Shown: positions 9,386-19,338 of the stretch, one piece after another
Position numbering within the stretch: position 1 is the first letter of the stretch
Layout of the letters: every line of letters starts with the position of its first letter
Assembly (NCBI RefSeq): GCF_000427885.1
Contig: NZ_ATYW01000020.1
Location: forward strand, 20,816 to 84,815
Reading direction: 5' to 3'
Origin: Glycomyces tenuis DSM 44171
Lineage (GTDB): Bacteria > Actinomycetota > Actinomycetes > Mycobacteriales > Micromonosporaceae
DNA: 64,000 nt
Translations under genes and position numbers: made by a program
Notes under the pieces: generated by a model
Database searches by the model: none
What the model was told of the DNA's origin: nothing
The model's input: the letters and a program-made list of their open reading frames with translations, nothing else

Positions 9386-10071
9386 CCGCGCCGAGCGGAG
9401 CGCGCGAGACGGAAGCCCAGGTCGTCGATCTGGAACGTGGACATGCTGCGCCGCCGCACCGAGGCCCGGCAGCTCCAGTGCTCGTCGAACCACCCGCCGC
9501 CGCGCAGCACCCGATAGGTGCCGTAGACCTCGGGGTCGTAGAGCTCCCAGCACCACTCCCAGACGTTCCCGAGCATGTCGTACAGGCCCCACGGGTTCGG
9601 CCGCTTGCCGCCGACCTCGTGGATCCGCTCCTCGGAGTTGCCGCGGTACCAGGCGATCTCGTCGAGCTCGCCGTACCGCGGGCCGGTGGTGCCGGCCCGG
9701 CAGGCGTGCTCCCACTCGGCCTCGGCGGGCAGCCGGTACCCGTCGGCGTCGTCGTCGAGCCCGATGGCGTCGTCCGTCTCGGCGCCCTCGCCGCCGAGAC
9801 GGTAGACCGGTGCCAGCCCTTCGCGTTCGGACAGGGCGTTGCAGAACCGGACCGCCTCCCACCAGGAGACGTTCGTGACCGGCAGCCGGGCGCCGCGCAC
9901 CGTGCTCGGCCAGGCGCCGGTGACGGCCGCGTACCGCGCCTGCGTCACCGGATGGGCTCCGAGCAGACACGCCTCGACCGCGACCGTCCAACTGCGCTCG
10001 GTGCGCTTGTCCGCCAGGGTCACCCGCCCCGCGGGGACGGGAATCATCGCCATGTCCGCATCCGTGTCCAT
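9367..10071 (-). CDS. SUMF1/formylglycine-enzyme-fold protein lacking one catalytic cysteine
   Basis: A 234-residue protein covering a whole formylglycine-generating-enzyme (FGE-sulfatase) fold: MAMIPVPAGRVTL, HPVTQARYAAV, PVTNVSWWEAVRFCNALS, YRLPAEAEWEHACRAG, DMLGNVWEWCWELYDP, RVLRGGGWFDEHWSCRAS and LGFRLARS. In true FGE the segment after the RGGSW block carries two copper-binding catalytic Cys in C-x4-C spacing. Here the first position is Asp (FDEHWSC) and only the second Cys remains. The protein is therefore more likely a substrate-binding or EgtB-like relative than a working FGE, which is inference. No sulfatase gene is nearby. Start at 10071 with AGGA upstream. Confidence 0.85.
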   Translation of the reverse strand: MDTDADMAMIPVPAGRVTLADKRTERSWTVAVEACLLGAHPVTQARYAAVTGAWPSTVRGARLPVTNVSWWEAVRFCNALSEREGLAPVYRLGGEGAETDDAIGLDDDADGYRLPAEAEWEHACRAGTTGPRYGELDEIAWYRGNSEERIHEVGGKRPNPWGLYDMLGNVWEWCWELYDPEVYGTYRVLRGGGWFDEHWSCRASVRRRSMSTFQIDDLGFRLARSARRGQGRKR

Positions 10072-10136
10072 CGGCGGCGATCCTACCGGTCGCCCGGTCG
10101 GCGGCCGGCGCGTTCGGCCCCGGTGCGACCGGGCGC

Positions 10137-11621
10137 TCAGCTGTAGTGCTGGAAGTGCGGCCACAGCTCGCCCCAGGCCTCCACGGGGCCGCGGCAGACG
10201 CCGACGGTGCGGCCCTGCTCCTCGTTGTCGACGCCGATCCCGTTGTCCAGGGTCGCGGCGGCCTCGCAGTCCTCGAAGAAGCCCTCGACGCGCGGCAGCG
10301 GTATGCCCACGGTGACCACCACCGTCGCCGTCTCGGGCGGCGGCCCGTAGTGCCGGAGGTGGTTGTGTCCGCTGTAGACCTCGGGCAGGCCCCACGCGTC
10401 GCCGTAGCGGTCGACCGCTCCGGCCTCGCCGTAGTTGGAGGCGATCACGACCGCCGACGCCGCGTCGGCCTCGGGCAGGCCCTGATAGACCTCGCCGATC
10501 TGCTCCACGTACGCCTGCCAGCCGAGCTGGTCGGGCAGCGAGGAGTTGACCTCGGGCAGCGGCGTCTCGCCGAGCCGCTCGGCGGGCACCAGCGGCAGCC
10601 CGATGACCGCCGAGACGGCCGTGTTCAAACCCACGGCCCCGATCACCGTCCACTCGCGCCACCTGCCGCGGCGCATCCACTCGGCGGTCGGAACGCAGCC
10701 GATCGCGAACAGCGCGATGACCAGCCCCAGCGGGTAGTACATCTGCCCGCCCGCGATCAGGACGATGACCAGCAGCACCGGATAGGCCACCGCGAGCGCC
10801 CGCGCCCCGCGCCAATGCGGGCGGCGCAGCAGCGCGATGACGCCCGCGATCCAGATCGGCGTCATCAGCGCCAGGAGCACCGGCTGGAACGGCAGGAGCT
10901 CGACCCGGGCGTCGGGCCCCTTCGTCTCGGCGATGACCGAGGCCATCTCCAGTTGCGGCCAGCCGTTGAGGGCCTGGTAGAGCAGGTTCGGGGCGCCGAT
11001 GAGGAGCGCCAGGCCGACGCCCGCCCACAGGTGCCCCGACCGCAGGACGCGCCTCGGGCCGACCACCAGGAGCGCGACGGCGAGGCTGATCAGGAGCAGC
11101 ACCACCAGGTGCTTGTTGTACAGGCCGACGCCGACCGCCGCCCCGGCCGCGAGCCACCAGCGCGGGTCCGCGCGGCGCAGCGCGCGGGCGGTGAACAGCA
11201 GCACCGCGGTCCACACCGGGATGTCGACGGTGGCCGTGGCGAGCATGTGCCCCATGGAGACCGAGACGCCCGCGAAGGCCAGGCCGGCGGCGCACACGGT
11301 CTGCGCGCGGGGCCCGCCGCCGAACTCGCGGGTGATGAGGACGGCCAGCCACAGCGTCGCGAGCATGCACAGCATCGCCGGAACCCTGAGGGCCCACAGG
11401 GAGTCGCCGAAGACGGCGATGGCCGCCTGCGCCAGCAGCGGGGTGAGCGGCGGCTGGTCCACATAGCCCCAGGCGGGTTCGAGCATCCGGAAGTACAGCT
11501 CGTCGCGGTGGTAGTCGTACCTGGAGGCGGTCGCGGCGTACACCGCGGTCAGGACGAGGGCGGTGACGGCCAGCGGCGGGCGCGCCACGCGCGGCAGCGC
11601 CTCGGGGGTGCGTTCGGTCAT
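10137..11621 (-). CDS. GT39/ArnT-like membrane glycosyltransferase
   Basis: A 494-residue protein with about ten predicted membrane helices and an extracytoplasmic C-terminal domain from about residue 350. The first loop has the acidic catalytic signature seen in dolichyl-phosphate-mannose-protein mannosyltransferase and ArnT-like enzymes (YDYHRDELYF followed by YVDQPPLTPLLA). These enzymes move a sugar from a polyprenyl-phosphate donor to a protein or lipid outside the membrane. The acceptor cannot be told from sequence. ATG with AAGG about six bases upstream. It lies downstream of the GH64 gene but is separated from it by a strong hairpin. Confidence 0.85.
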   Translation of the reverse strand: MTERTPEALPRVARPPLAVTALVLTAVYAATASRYDYHRDELYFRMLEPAWGYVDQPPLTPLLAQAAIAVFGDSLWALRVPAMLCMLATLWLAVLITREFGGGPRAQTVCAAGLAFAGVSVSMGHMLATATVDIPVWTAVLLFTARALRRADPRWWLAAGAAVGVGLYNKHLVVLLLISLAVALLVVGPRRVLRSGHLWAGVGLALLIGAPNLLYQALNGWPQLEMASVIAETKGPDARVELLPFQPVLLALMTPIWIAGVIALLRRPHWRGARALAVAYPVLLVIVLIAGGQMYYPLGLVIALFAIGCVPTAEWMRRGRWREWTVIGAVGLNTAVSAVIGLPLVPAERLGETPLPEVNSSLPDQLGWQAYVEQIGEVYQGLPEADAASAVVIASNYGEAGAVDRYGDAWGLPEVYSGHNHLRHYGPPPETATVVVTVGIPLPRVEGFFEDCEAAATLDNGIGVDNEEQGRTVGVCRGPVEAWGELWPHFQHYS

Positions 11622-11749
11622 GTGGGCCTTCGGTTCTGGTCGGCGGTGACTTCGGGCGGCCGCCGGAGGGGTGGCGCCGCCTCGATCATTCCGCGGCTCG
11701 ACCGAAAGCGCAAGCCCGCTCCGATGAGGACGTCACCGCGCACGCGGAA

Positions 11750-11776
11750 GGGCCGCGGGCGGTCGGCCCGCGGCCC
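11750..11776 (-). terminator. terminator hairpin after GH64 gene
   Basis: GGGCCGCGGGC at 11750-11760 and GCCCGCGGCCC at 11766-11776 form a perfect 11-bp stem with a five-base loop. The site is 22 bases past the GH64 stop codon and isolates it from the glycosyltransferase gene on the same strand. There is no long U-run. Confidence 0.7.
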
Positions 11777-11797
11777 CCGTCCCACAGGAGCGAGGCG

Positions 11798-13018
11798 TCA
11801 GCCGGCGTTCACGGTCAGGCGGCTCGGGTTGCCGTCGAAGGCGGCGCCCGACTGGTCCGGCGCGCCGTCGGGGGTGACGTCGTCGTAGGGGAAGGCGTAG
11901 CCGATCGGCGAGTTCGCGTGGACGGCCCGGGAGTAGTGGTTGGTGACGGGGTCGAGGTAGAACTCGTCCACGCCTGGGCCGTTCGGCTGCTCGGCGTGGC
12001 TGTGGATCGTGCTGCGGTTGAACGCGGCGGCGATGCGCGCGAGCAGGCCCTTCTTCTCCTCGGAGTCCGAGGGGATGTTGGCGAACGGCCCGTGGTTGCA
12101 GGTGAAGACGTCCCACGAATTGGGTTTGGCGAAGGTCGAGCCGTCCCCGAAGACGAGCACGTCGCCTTCGACGCGGCCGGTGAGCACGCCGCGCCCGCCC
12201 TGGAGGTCCACGTTCAGGTCGGTGCCGCGGTAGTGCTCCCAGACCCGGTCGGCGTAGCCGCTCCAGTAGTCGGCGAACGGCATGTCCGGCTGCCCGAGGG
12301 CGGGCGCCATGAGGTTCTGCGGCGACATGACCCGCAGGATCCGCCCGCCGTCGTCGCGCATGATCAGGCGGTCCCACGGCTGCCCGTCGGCCTCGGCCTG
12401 GCCGGTGAGCTCGGCGGCGATCGCGTCGACCGCGCCGGCCGGGAGCGGTGCGACGCTGCGGTCGCCGTCGCCTTGGAGGCGCAGGCCGATCGGCAGGGCC
12501 GTCACGAGGTCGACGTAGCTGATGTTGACGAACAGCTGCACGTCGTTGAAAGTGAACTCGCAGAACGAGACGACCTTGCCGTAGTTCGAGTCCGCGGGGT
12601 TGTGCAGCGCCGGTTCGACGAGCGCGGGGCCGGGGTTGACGTAGAAGTCGAGGGTGTCCTCGCGGACGAAGTAGATGCGGGCGCCGTACATCCGCGGCAG
12701 TGTCACGACCACCGGCCCGGAGCCGGGCGCGCCGAGCGGGATCGAGGCGTCCACGGGGAGCGGCGTGGCCGGCCCGGGCGGCTCCTCGAGGTAGTAGGGG
12801 CCGCCGCTCGCGCGCAGCAGTATGAAGCGGTCGGTGCCGAACTCGCGCCCGGTCACGTAGGCGTTGACCGCGGCGTCCGAGTCGTTCACGAGCGCGAGCT
12901 CGCAGGTGGCAGGGGCGGCCGAGGCCGGGGGAGCGGCGGCGCCGCGCCACCAGGCGGTGCCCGCCGCGAGGGCGCCGGTCGCGGCGGTGGCGGTGATGAG
13001 CGTTCTTCGTGAGACCAT
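11798..13018 (-). CDS. secreted GH64 beta-1,3-glucanase
   Basis: A 406-residue exported enzyme. The N-terminus has a Tat-type signal (VSRRTLITATAATGALAAG) with an Ala-rich cleavage region. The mature part matches glycoside hydrolase family 64: CELALVNDSD near the start, YFVREDTLDFYVNPGPALVEPA, FCEFTFNDVQLFVNISYVD, WEHYRGTDLNVD, DVFTCNHGPFAN and the C-terminal NHYSRAVHAN with IGYAFPYDDVTPD. GH64 enzymes cut beta-1,3-glucans such as laminarin and release laminaripentaose. GGAGG lies six bases before the ATG. It could supply substrate for the laminarin operon at 46-52 kb, but that operon's palindromic operator is not present upstream of this gene. Confidence 0.93.
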   Translation of the reverse strand: MVSRRTLITATAATGALAAGTAWWRGAAAPPASAAPATCELALVNDSDAAVNAYVTGREFGTDRFILLRASGGPYYLEEPPGPATPLPVDASIPLGAPGSGPVVVTLPRMYGARIYFVREDTLDFYVNPGPALVEPALHNPADSNYGKVVSFCEFTFNDVQLFVNISYVDLVTALPIGLRLQGDGDRSVAPLPAGAVDAIAAELTGQAEADGQPWDRLIMRDDGGRILRVMSPQNLMAPALGQPDMPFADYWSGYADRVWEHYRGTDLNVDLQGGRGVLTGRVEGDVLVFGDGSTFAKPNSWDVFTCNHGPFANIPSDSEEKKGLLARIAAAFNRSTIHSHAEQPNGPGVDEFYLDPVTNHYSRAVHANSPIGYAFPYDDVTPDGAPDQSGAAFDGNPSRLTVNAG

Positions 13019-13151
13019 CGAAAACCTCCAAGCGAAGCCCCCTAAAACACACCAGAGGGCTGGAATTCGGAAGAGATTAGCATGGTTTCTTTAAAGATTA
13101 AAGGGGCAATTCCGTATATACGCGCTCACGGGACGGCATCCCACCAGGCGA

Positions 13152-14246
13152 TCAGTCCGATACGAAATCGATTCCAGTCAATGCCACCGCCCGATGGCGG
13201 GCGAGGCGCTCCGCCTGCTCCGCAACGGCGTCTCGCAAGGCCGCCGACATCCCGCCCCACGGCCGGACCGCGACGGTGAACTTCTTGCCCGCCTTGCGGG
13301 GCCGCCACGTGCCGGCGACCTCCCCGTCGACCAGGACCGCCCCGGGCCGCCCCAGGACCGGCCACAGCTCCTTCGCCCGGGCCTTGTCCGGCACCAGCGT
13401 GGCGCGGTCCCTGGCCTGGAGGAACAGGTCGTAGGGGCCGAGCAGCCGCGTTCCCTCCGCCTCGGCCGAGCGCAGCGCCGCCTCGTCTTCGGCCAGCGCC
13501 CACCGGGCCTCGCCGTCGACGCGCACCTCGACCGTGTCCTCGGGCCAGCGCGCCTTCACCTCCTTGACCGTCGAGTCGAGGAACTCGGCCACGTGCTTCG
13601 GCGTGGCCGGGCCGAGCAGCCGCAGATACGAGCGGACCAGGTCGAAGCGCTCGTCGGCGGCCGCCTTCGCGAAACCGGGCAGGGGCCGCAGCACCGGCGG
13701 CGACGTGCCCGGCTCCAGCTCCAGCCCCGCCCGCAGCGCGCCCAGCCGGAACGGCTGCTCGTACATGTGGATCGCATCGCACGGCCGGCAGAAGCGCAGA
13801 TACGGCTCCGGCAGCTCCTCGGCGAGCCGTCCCGAGAGCTCGCCCTTCACCGTCGGCTCGGTGACGATGGCGCGCATCCGCGAGGCGACCTCGTCCAGCG
13901 CCTCCACGATGCCGATGCCCGCCGCCTTGAGCGGTTTGGACGCGTCGAAGACCCGCTTGGCGGCGTCGGCCTCCGAGTACGGCTCGAGGGCCGCGGCCAC
14001 GCGCCCGGCGTCGCCGCGCCGGTACAGATGCGGCGCCCCCCGCAGCGTCCACAGCAGGACCAGCTCCTCATCGCTCACCGCGGCGACGTCCACGCCGCGC
14101 AGCGCCAGCGCCCAGCGGGCGCCGTCGGGGCCGGTGTCCTGCACGCCGAAGTCGAGCACGGCGGTGTCCGCCGGCGTCCCTCCGCCGTCCCTGTCGAGCT
14201 GCTGAGCGCCCATGCGGAAGCGCAGGACCCGGTGTCGATCGATCAT
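13152..14246 (-). CDS. winged-helix DNA-binding domain protein (HTH_42/AlkX type)
   Basis: A 364-residue protein matching the actinobacterial winged-helix DNA-binding family (formerly DUF1006), which is related to DNA glycosylases of the AlkZ type. Visible features are LLWTLRGAPHLYRRGD near residue 65, the central PLPGFAKAAADERFDLVRSY block, LLGPYDLFLQARDRATLVP near 280 and the C-terminal GAVLVDGEVAGTWRPRK. A role in DNA repair or regulation is possible but not shown. A TAnnnT -10 (TACCGT, bases 14258-14253) lies six bases before the ATG at 14246, so the transcript is probably leaderless. That is the main reason for preferring this start over longer frames. Confidence 0.8.
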   Translation of the reverse strand: MIDRHRVLRFRMGAQQLDRDGGGTPADTAVLDFGVQDTGPDGARWALALRGVDVAAVSDEELVLLWTLRGAPHLYRRGDAGRVAAALEPYSEADAAKRVFDASKPLKAAGIGIVEALDEVASRMRAIVTEPTVKGELSGRLAEELPEPYLRFCRPCDAIHMYEQPFRLGALRAGLELEPGTSPPVLRPLPGFAKAAADERFDLVRSYLRLLGPATPKHVAEFLDSTVKEVKARWPEDTVEVRVDGEARWALAEDEAALRSAEAEGTRLLGPYDLFLQARDRATLVPDKARAKELWPVLGRPGAVLVDGEVAGTWRPRKAGKKFTVAVRPWGGMSAALRDAVAEQAERLARHRAVALTGIDFVSD

Positions 14247-14372
14247 GCCGGTACGGTAGCGCGCCCCGCCGACACCGGGCCGAGGAAAACACGGTGGCGC
14301 TCCGCCACGGCCCTTGATACCTTGTGCGCGCGTCACCGGACGACCGGGGCGCGGACACAGGAGGTACTTCCG

Positions 14373-14402
14373 ATGCGGGACGCCGTCACTCACCAGCGCT
14401 GA
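14373..14402 (+). CDS. possible 9-codon leader ORF upstream of ABC exporter
   Basis: A perfect AGGAGGT Shine-Dalgarno (14359-14365) is followed seven bases later by ATG and a nine-codon ORF (MRDAVTHQR, TGA at 14400-14402). The exporter gene starts 70 bases downstream at a GTG with its own GGAGG. Such a strong ribosome site in front of so short an ORF suggests a translated leader that may control the exporter by attenuation. It could also be the relic of an older start. Confidence 0.4.
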   Translation: MRDAVTHQR

Positions 14403-14472
14403 GCGGCGGTGCCGGATTCCGGTCGCCCGTTCGGCTCGAATCCGTCCATCCTCATCCGCCCCGGAGGGCCCT

Positions 14473-16287
<1,815 letters not shown>

Positions 16288-16383
16288 GCAACGCAACCAT
16301 CCCTATTGGATTTGATGGAGAGAACGCGAGAGTGTTTGCAGTAGCATGTTGCCTCAACGTCGGCATGGACGAGTGGAGGCGCC

Positions 16384-18252
16384 GTGGCGCAGTACTATCA
16401 GGCCGTCCTCCGCGACGGCGGCGACAAGCTCGGGCCGAGACTCCGCCGATGCTTCGCCGCCTGGGCCTCTGTGGACGATGACGGCTCGGCCCGCCTCGAG
16501 CGCTCCCGCGGCCGCACCCGCGTCTCCTTGGCCGACAACGACGTCTGCGGACGCTACACCGTCGACATCCCCACCGGCGCCGGGCGGCTGCGCACCACCG
16601 CCACCTGGGCCGAGGCCAAGCGCCGCGCCCACAACTGGGTCACGGTCACCGTCGAGGGCGAGCTGTCCTCCGACGCCGAGCCCGTGCGCGCCCCCTCGCT
16701 GGTCCCCGCCTTCCTCCGGACCGGGCGGGCCGGCGACGGCGCGGTCCCGCTCGAAGCGGCGCCGCACCTCGCGGGCCGCGACGAGATCGACCAGCTCACC
16801 GGCTGGCTCGCCGACCCCGCCCGGACCGTCCCCGTCACCGTCCTCACCGTCGACCGCGCCGACCCCGAGGTCATCGCCTCCCACGCCGAGCACCTCGCCG
16901 AAGCGCTCGCCGGCGTCGCGGTCGTGGTGCGGCTCTTCGACGTCCAGACCCAGGACCTGCTCAACGAGCGGCTCGGCGAGGCGCTCACCGTCTTCGGCGG
17001 CGGCCTGCGCACGTACATGCCCGGCCTCGACCTCCGCGCCGATCCCTACCCGCCGCGCCACCCCGTCCGCGGCGGCGGCGCCATCCGCGACCAGGGCGCC
17101 CGCGCCCTGGGGGTCGTCATCGACGGCGTCATCGAGCACGCCGTCCGCCGCCCCCTCCCCGCCGACGTCCGCCAGGCCGACGCCCGCGTCTCCCGCATCC
17201 TCGCCGGGGAGGTCGGCCCCGAGCACCTCCACGCCGCCCCGCCGAGCCCCGCCGAACTCGCCCGCCCCCGCGGCCTCGAAGTCCCCGCGCGCCGGGCCGC
17301 GAAACCTCCGGCCGCCGAAGCCGAACCGACGCCCGAGCCCGACGAGCCGGCCGAGCCGATCCCGCCCGAGGCCGTCGCGCTCATCGCCGAGCGCGTCTCC
17401 CAGCAGGTCACCGACAAGCTCGCCGACGGCATCCTCGAAGCACTGGTGGACATGGCCCGCGGCGGCGACTCCGAGACCACCCGGCTCATCCGCGCCATGT
17501 CGGCCCACCTCGCCGCGCTCATGGGCGCCATCGAGGAGGCCGAGCTCATCGGCGACCGCGCCGCCCGCGACGACCGCCGCAAACGCGAACTCGAACGGCT
17601 CCGCAAGGACTACGACCAGCTCGAGTTCGACTACGGGCTGCTCCTGGACGAGGAGCGGCACGCCCAGGAGCGGATCAGATGGCTCGAGGGCCGCCTGGCC
17701 GAACACGCCGACCCCGTCTACGGCGTGGACGAGCCCGGCGAAGTGTGGGAGGCGGGCAGCCTCATAGAGGTCGTCGCCCGCGCCCGCGAGACGCTCAGCC
17801 GCGTCGACCTGCCGGAGACGCTCGACGCCGACGTCGCCAAACTCGACGTCACCCACCCGCGGATGCGCCGCCGCTGGACCGGCAAGGCCTGGGACGCGCT
17901 GCGCGCCCTGGACGCCTACGCCACCGCCCGCGCCGAGGAGCGGTTCACCGGCGGCTTCTACGACTGGTGCTCCCGCCCGCTGCCGGGCCGGCCCGCCATC
18001 TCCCCGAGCATGGTGTCCATGAAGGAGTCCGACAGCGTCACGGGGCGGCCGAAGTTCCGCGAGGCCCGGACCTTCCGCGTCCCGACCGCCGTCGACCCCT
18101 CCGGGCGGCTGTACATGCCCTCGCACATCAAGCTCCAACGGGTCGGCAACCCCGCGCCCCGCATGCACTTCCTCGACGACGCCGGCGGCGCGACCGGCAG
18201 GATCTGGATCGGCTATCTGGGCGACCACCTGCCCAACACGCGGACCAACTGA
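16384..18252 (+). CDS. large uncharacterised protein, 622 aa
   Basis: I do not recognise this protein. The N-terminal 100 residues (MAQYYQAVLRDGGDKLG then LRRCFAAWASVDDDG) look like a compact basic domain. Residues 130-270 form a Val-rich alpha/beta domain with FGGGLRTYMPGLDLRADPY, a G-G-x-x-R-x-Y-x-P-G pattern. Residues 300-350 are a Pro/Glu linker. Residues 360-460 are a likely coiled coil (KRELERLRKDYDQLEFDYG). The C-terminal domain includes HPRMRRRWTGKAWDALRALD and PSHIKLQRVG. There is no signal peptide or membrane helix, so it should be cytoplasmic. GTG start with GGAGG four bases upstream; a TAGCAT at 16342-16347 may be the -10. Monocistronic, ending in a U-run terminator. Confidence 0.85.
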   Translation: MAQYYQAVLRDGGDKLGPRLRRCFAAWASVDDDGSARLERSRGRTRVSLADNDVCGRYTVDIPTGAGRLRTTATWAEAKRRAHNWVTVTVEGELSSDAEPVRAPSLVPAFLRTGRAGDGAVPLEAAPHLAGRDEIDQLTGWLADPARTVPVTVLTVDRADPEVIASHAEHLAEALAGVAVVVRLFDVQTQDLLNERLGEALTVFGGGLRTYMPGLDLRADPYPPRHPVRGGGAIRDQGARALGVVIDGVIEHAVRRPLPADVRQADARVSRILAGEVGPEHLHAAPPSPAELARPRGLEVPARRAAKPPAAEAEPTPEPDEPAEPIPPEAVALIAERVSQQVTDKLADGILEALVDMARGGDSETTRLIRAMSAHLAALMGAIEEAELIGDRAARDDRRKRELERLRKDYDQLEFDYGLLLDEERHAQERIRWLEGRLAEHADPVYGVDEPGEVWEAGSLIEVVARARETLSRVDLPETLDADVAKLDVTHPRMRRRWTGKAWDALRALDAYATARAEERFTGGFYDWCSRPLPGRPAISPSMVSMKESDSVTGRPKFREARTFRVPTAVDPSGRLYMPSHIKLQRVGNPAPRMHFLDDAGGATGRIWIGYLGDHLPNTRTN

Positions 18253-18260
18253 AATCGCGG

Positions 18261-18295
18261 CGACGACGCGCCCAACGGCGCGCCGACCGTTTTTT
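18261..18295 (+). terminator. rho-independent terminator of the 622-aa gene
   Basis: CGCGCC (18267-18272), loop CAAC and GGCGCG (18277-18282), extended by weaker outer pairs, is followed by six T (18290-18295). It starts just after the stop codon and is the clearest U-run terminator in the window. Confidence 0.8.
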
Positions 18296-18498
18296 GTAGG
18301 GTCCGACATCCGGCCTCCGCTTACCCGTGGAGCTGTGTCGCTTACGAAGCCGCGCCGCCCGGCGGGCCCTGGTGCGGAGTCGACAGACGCGGCCCTCGCG
18401 AAGCGGCCGGATCGCCTTGCGCGTGTTTGACTTCGGTGAACGCGATGCCTAGATTCCTCCTCATCCCACCAACATTCATCACTCTCTTGGGAGGAACC

Positions 18499-18861
18499 AT
18501 GGTCTGCGACAACCGGACTGCGGTCGGATCCGCTCGGCTCTCGCCCCGCGAGGCGGTCAGCCACTCCTGCTATTTCCTCAACATCCTCACCGGTCGCAAG
18601 CCGCTGCTCGGCGCCGAGAGGCTCGCCACCCGAAACGGCTGGGCGGCGTTCGCGAAGGTGCGCCGCCGCATCCCGAACCGCTTCCGCAGCGTGCGAGTGG
18701 GGCGCACGGCGTGCCCGAGCGACCGCGTCGTCGAGATCGTGGCCTTCGTGGAGGACGGACGGCACCACCAGGCGATGACGTTCACCTTCCGCGCCACCGC
18801 GGCGGGCTGGCGGCTCGACGACTGCGAACTGATCGACACGAACGGACGCCGCCGCGCATGA
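18499..18861 (+). CDS. Rv3235-like small protein
   Basis: A 120-residue protein. Its C-terminal half (FRSVRVGRTACPSDRVVEI, then AMTFTFRATAAGWRLDDCELI) resembles the Rv3235 family, where a regulatory-like beta domain ends in a W-R-x-x-x-x-x-L pattern. In many actinobacteria such genes sit beside secA2; none is here. GGGAGG lies just before the ATG at 18499, so this start is preferred over an upstream in-frame ATG at 18427. A GC-rich hairpin follows the stop. Confidence 0.6.
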   Translation: MVCDNRTAVGSARLSPREAVSHSCYFLNILTGRKPLLGAERLATRNGWAAFAKVRRRIPNRFRSVRVGRTACPSDRVVEIVAFVEDGRHHQAMTFTFRATAAGWRLDDCELIDTNGRRRA

Positions 18862-18876
18862 GCACCGGATGACGGT

Positions 18877-18902
18877 GGGGCCGCGCCTTCCGGCGCGGCC
18901 CC
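18877..18902 (+). terminator. terminator hairpin after the Rv3235-like gene
   Basis: GGGGCCGCGCC (18877-18887) and GGCGCGGCCCC (18892-18902) make a perfect 11-bp stem around the loop TTCC, 15 bases past the stop codon. No U-run follows. Confidence 0.65.
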
Positions 18903-18988
18903 GCGAGCCGTTCGGCGTCCGCGCCGTCGGCCCGCCACCGCGGCGCGCGGCCTCGGTAGGCTCGGGAGGGAACGAGGAGGAGACCACG

Positions 18989-19183
18989 ATGCGGGGAATG
19001 CGGCGGTACTCGCGATGGATCGCGTTGGCGGTGGTCATCGCCATGGCCGCGCCGTTCCTCGCCCAAGGCCTGGGCGCGCTGCTCTCGATCGAGCCGGTGT
19101 ACGTGGCCGCGGCGCTCCTGGCCGCCACCGTGCTGGCGATCGTGCTCATGGCCCGCCCGCGGGACGACGAAGAAGAGGACTGA
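18989..19183 (+). CDS. small membrane protein, 64 aa
   Basis: A short protein with two hydrophobic helices (IALAVVIAMAAPFLAQGL and YVAAALLAATVLAIVLMA) and an acidic tail ending DDEEED. GAGGAGGA lies a few bases before the ATG, which supports this start over a longer Arg/Pro-rich extension. The function is unknown. The terminator before it suggests it has its own promoter. Confidence 0.6.
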   Translation: MRGMRRYSRWIALAVVIAMAAPFLAQGLGALLSIEPVYVAAALLAATVLAIVLMARPRDDEEED

Positions 19184-19338
19184 GCCGCCTCGGCCGCGCC
19201 GCCGACCCGGCGGGTGCCCCGGTCCGGGCGATCGCCGCGACCGTGCCCACCACGGCCGTCCGATGGGCACCGCCCCGCCGACCACCGGACGCCGCATTCG
19301 CGGCGGCCGCGGCAGGAGCCCAAGCCACGGGACGGCCC

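Noticed and set aside
14420..14445. GGCTCGAATCCG, resembling a tRNA T-loop
   Set aside because: No acceptor, D or anticodon stem can be built around it; it lies in the gap before the exporter gene.
19184..19338. Possible small gene or terminator between the 64-aa membrane protein and the cyclase-like gene
   Set aside because: Only Arg/Pro-rich frames and weak hairpins; nothing supported.
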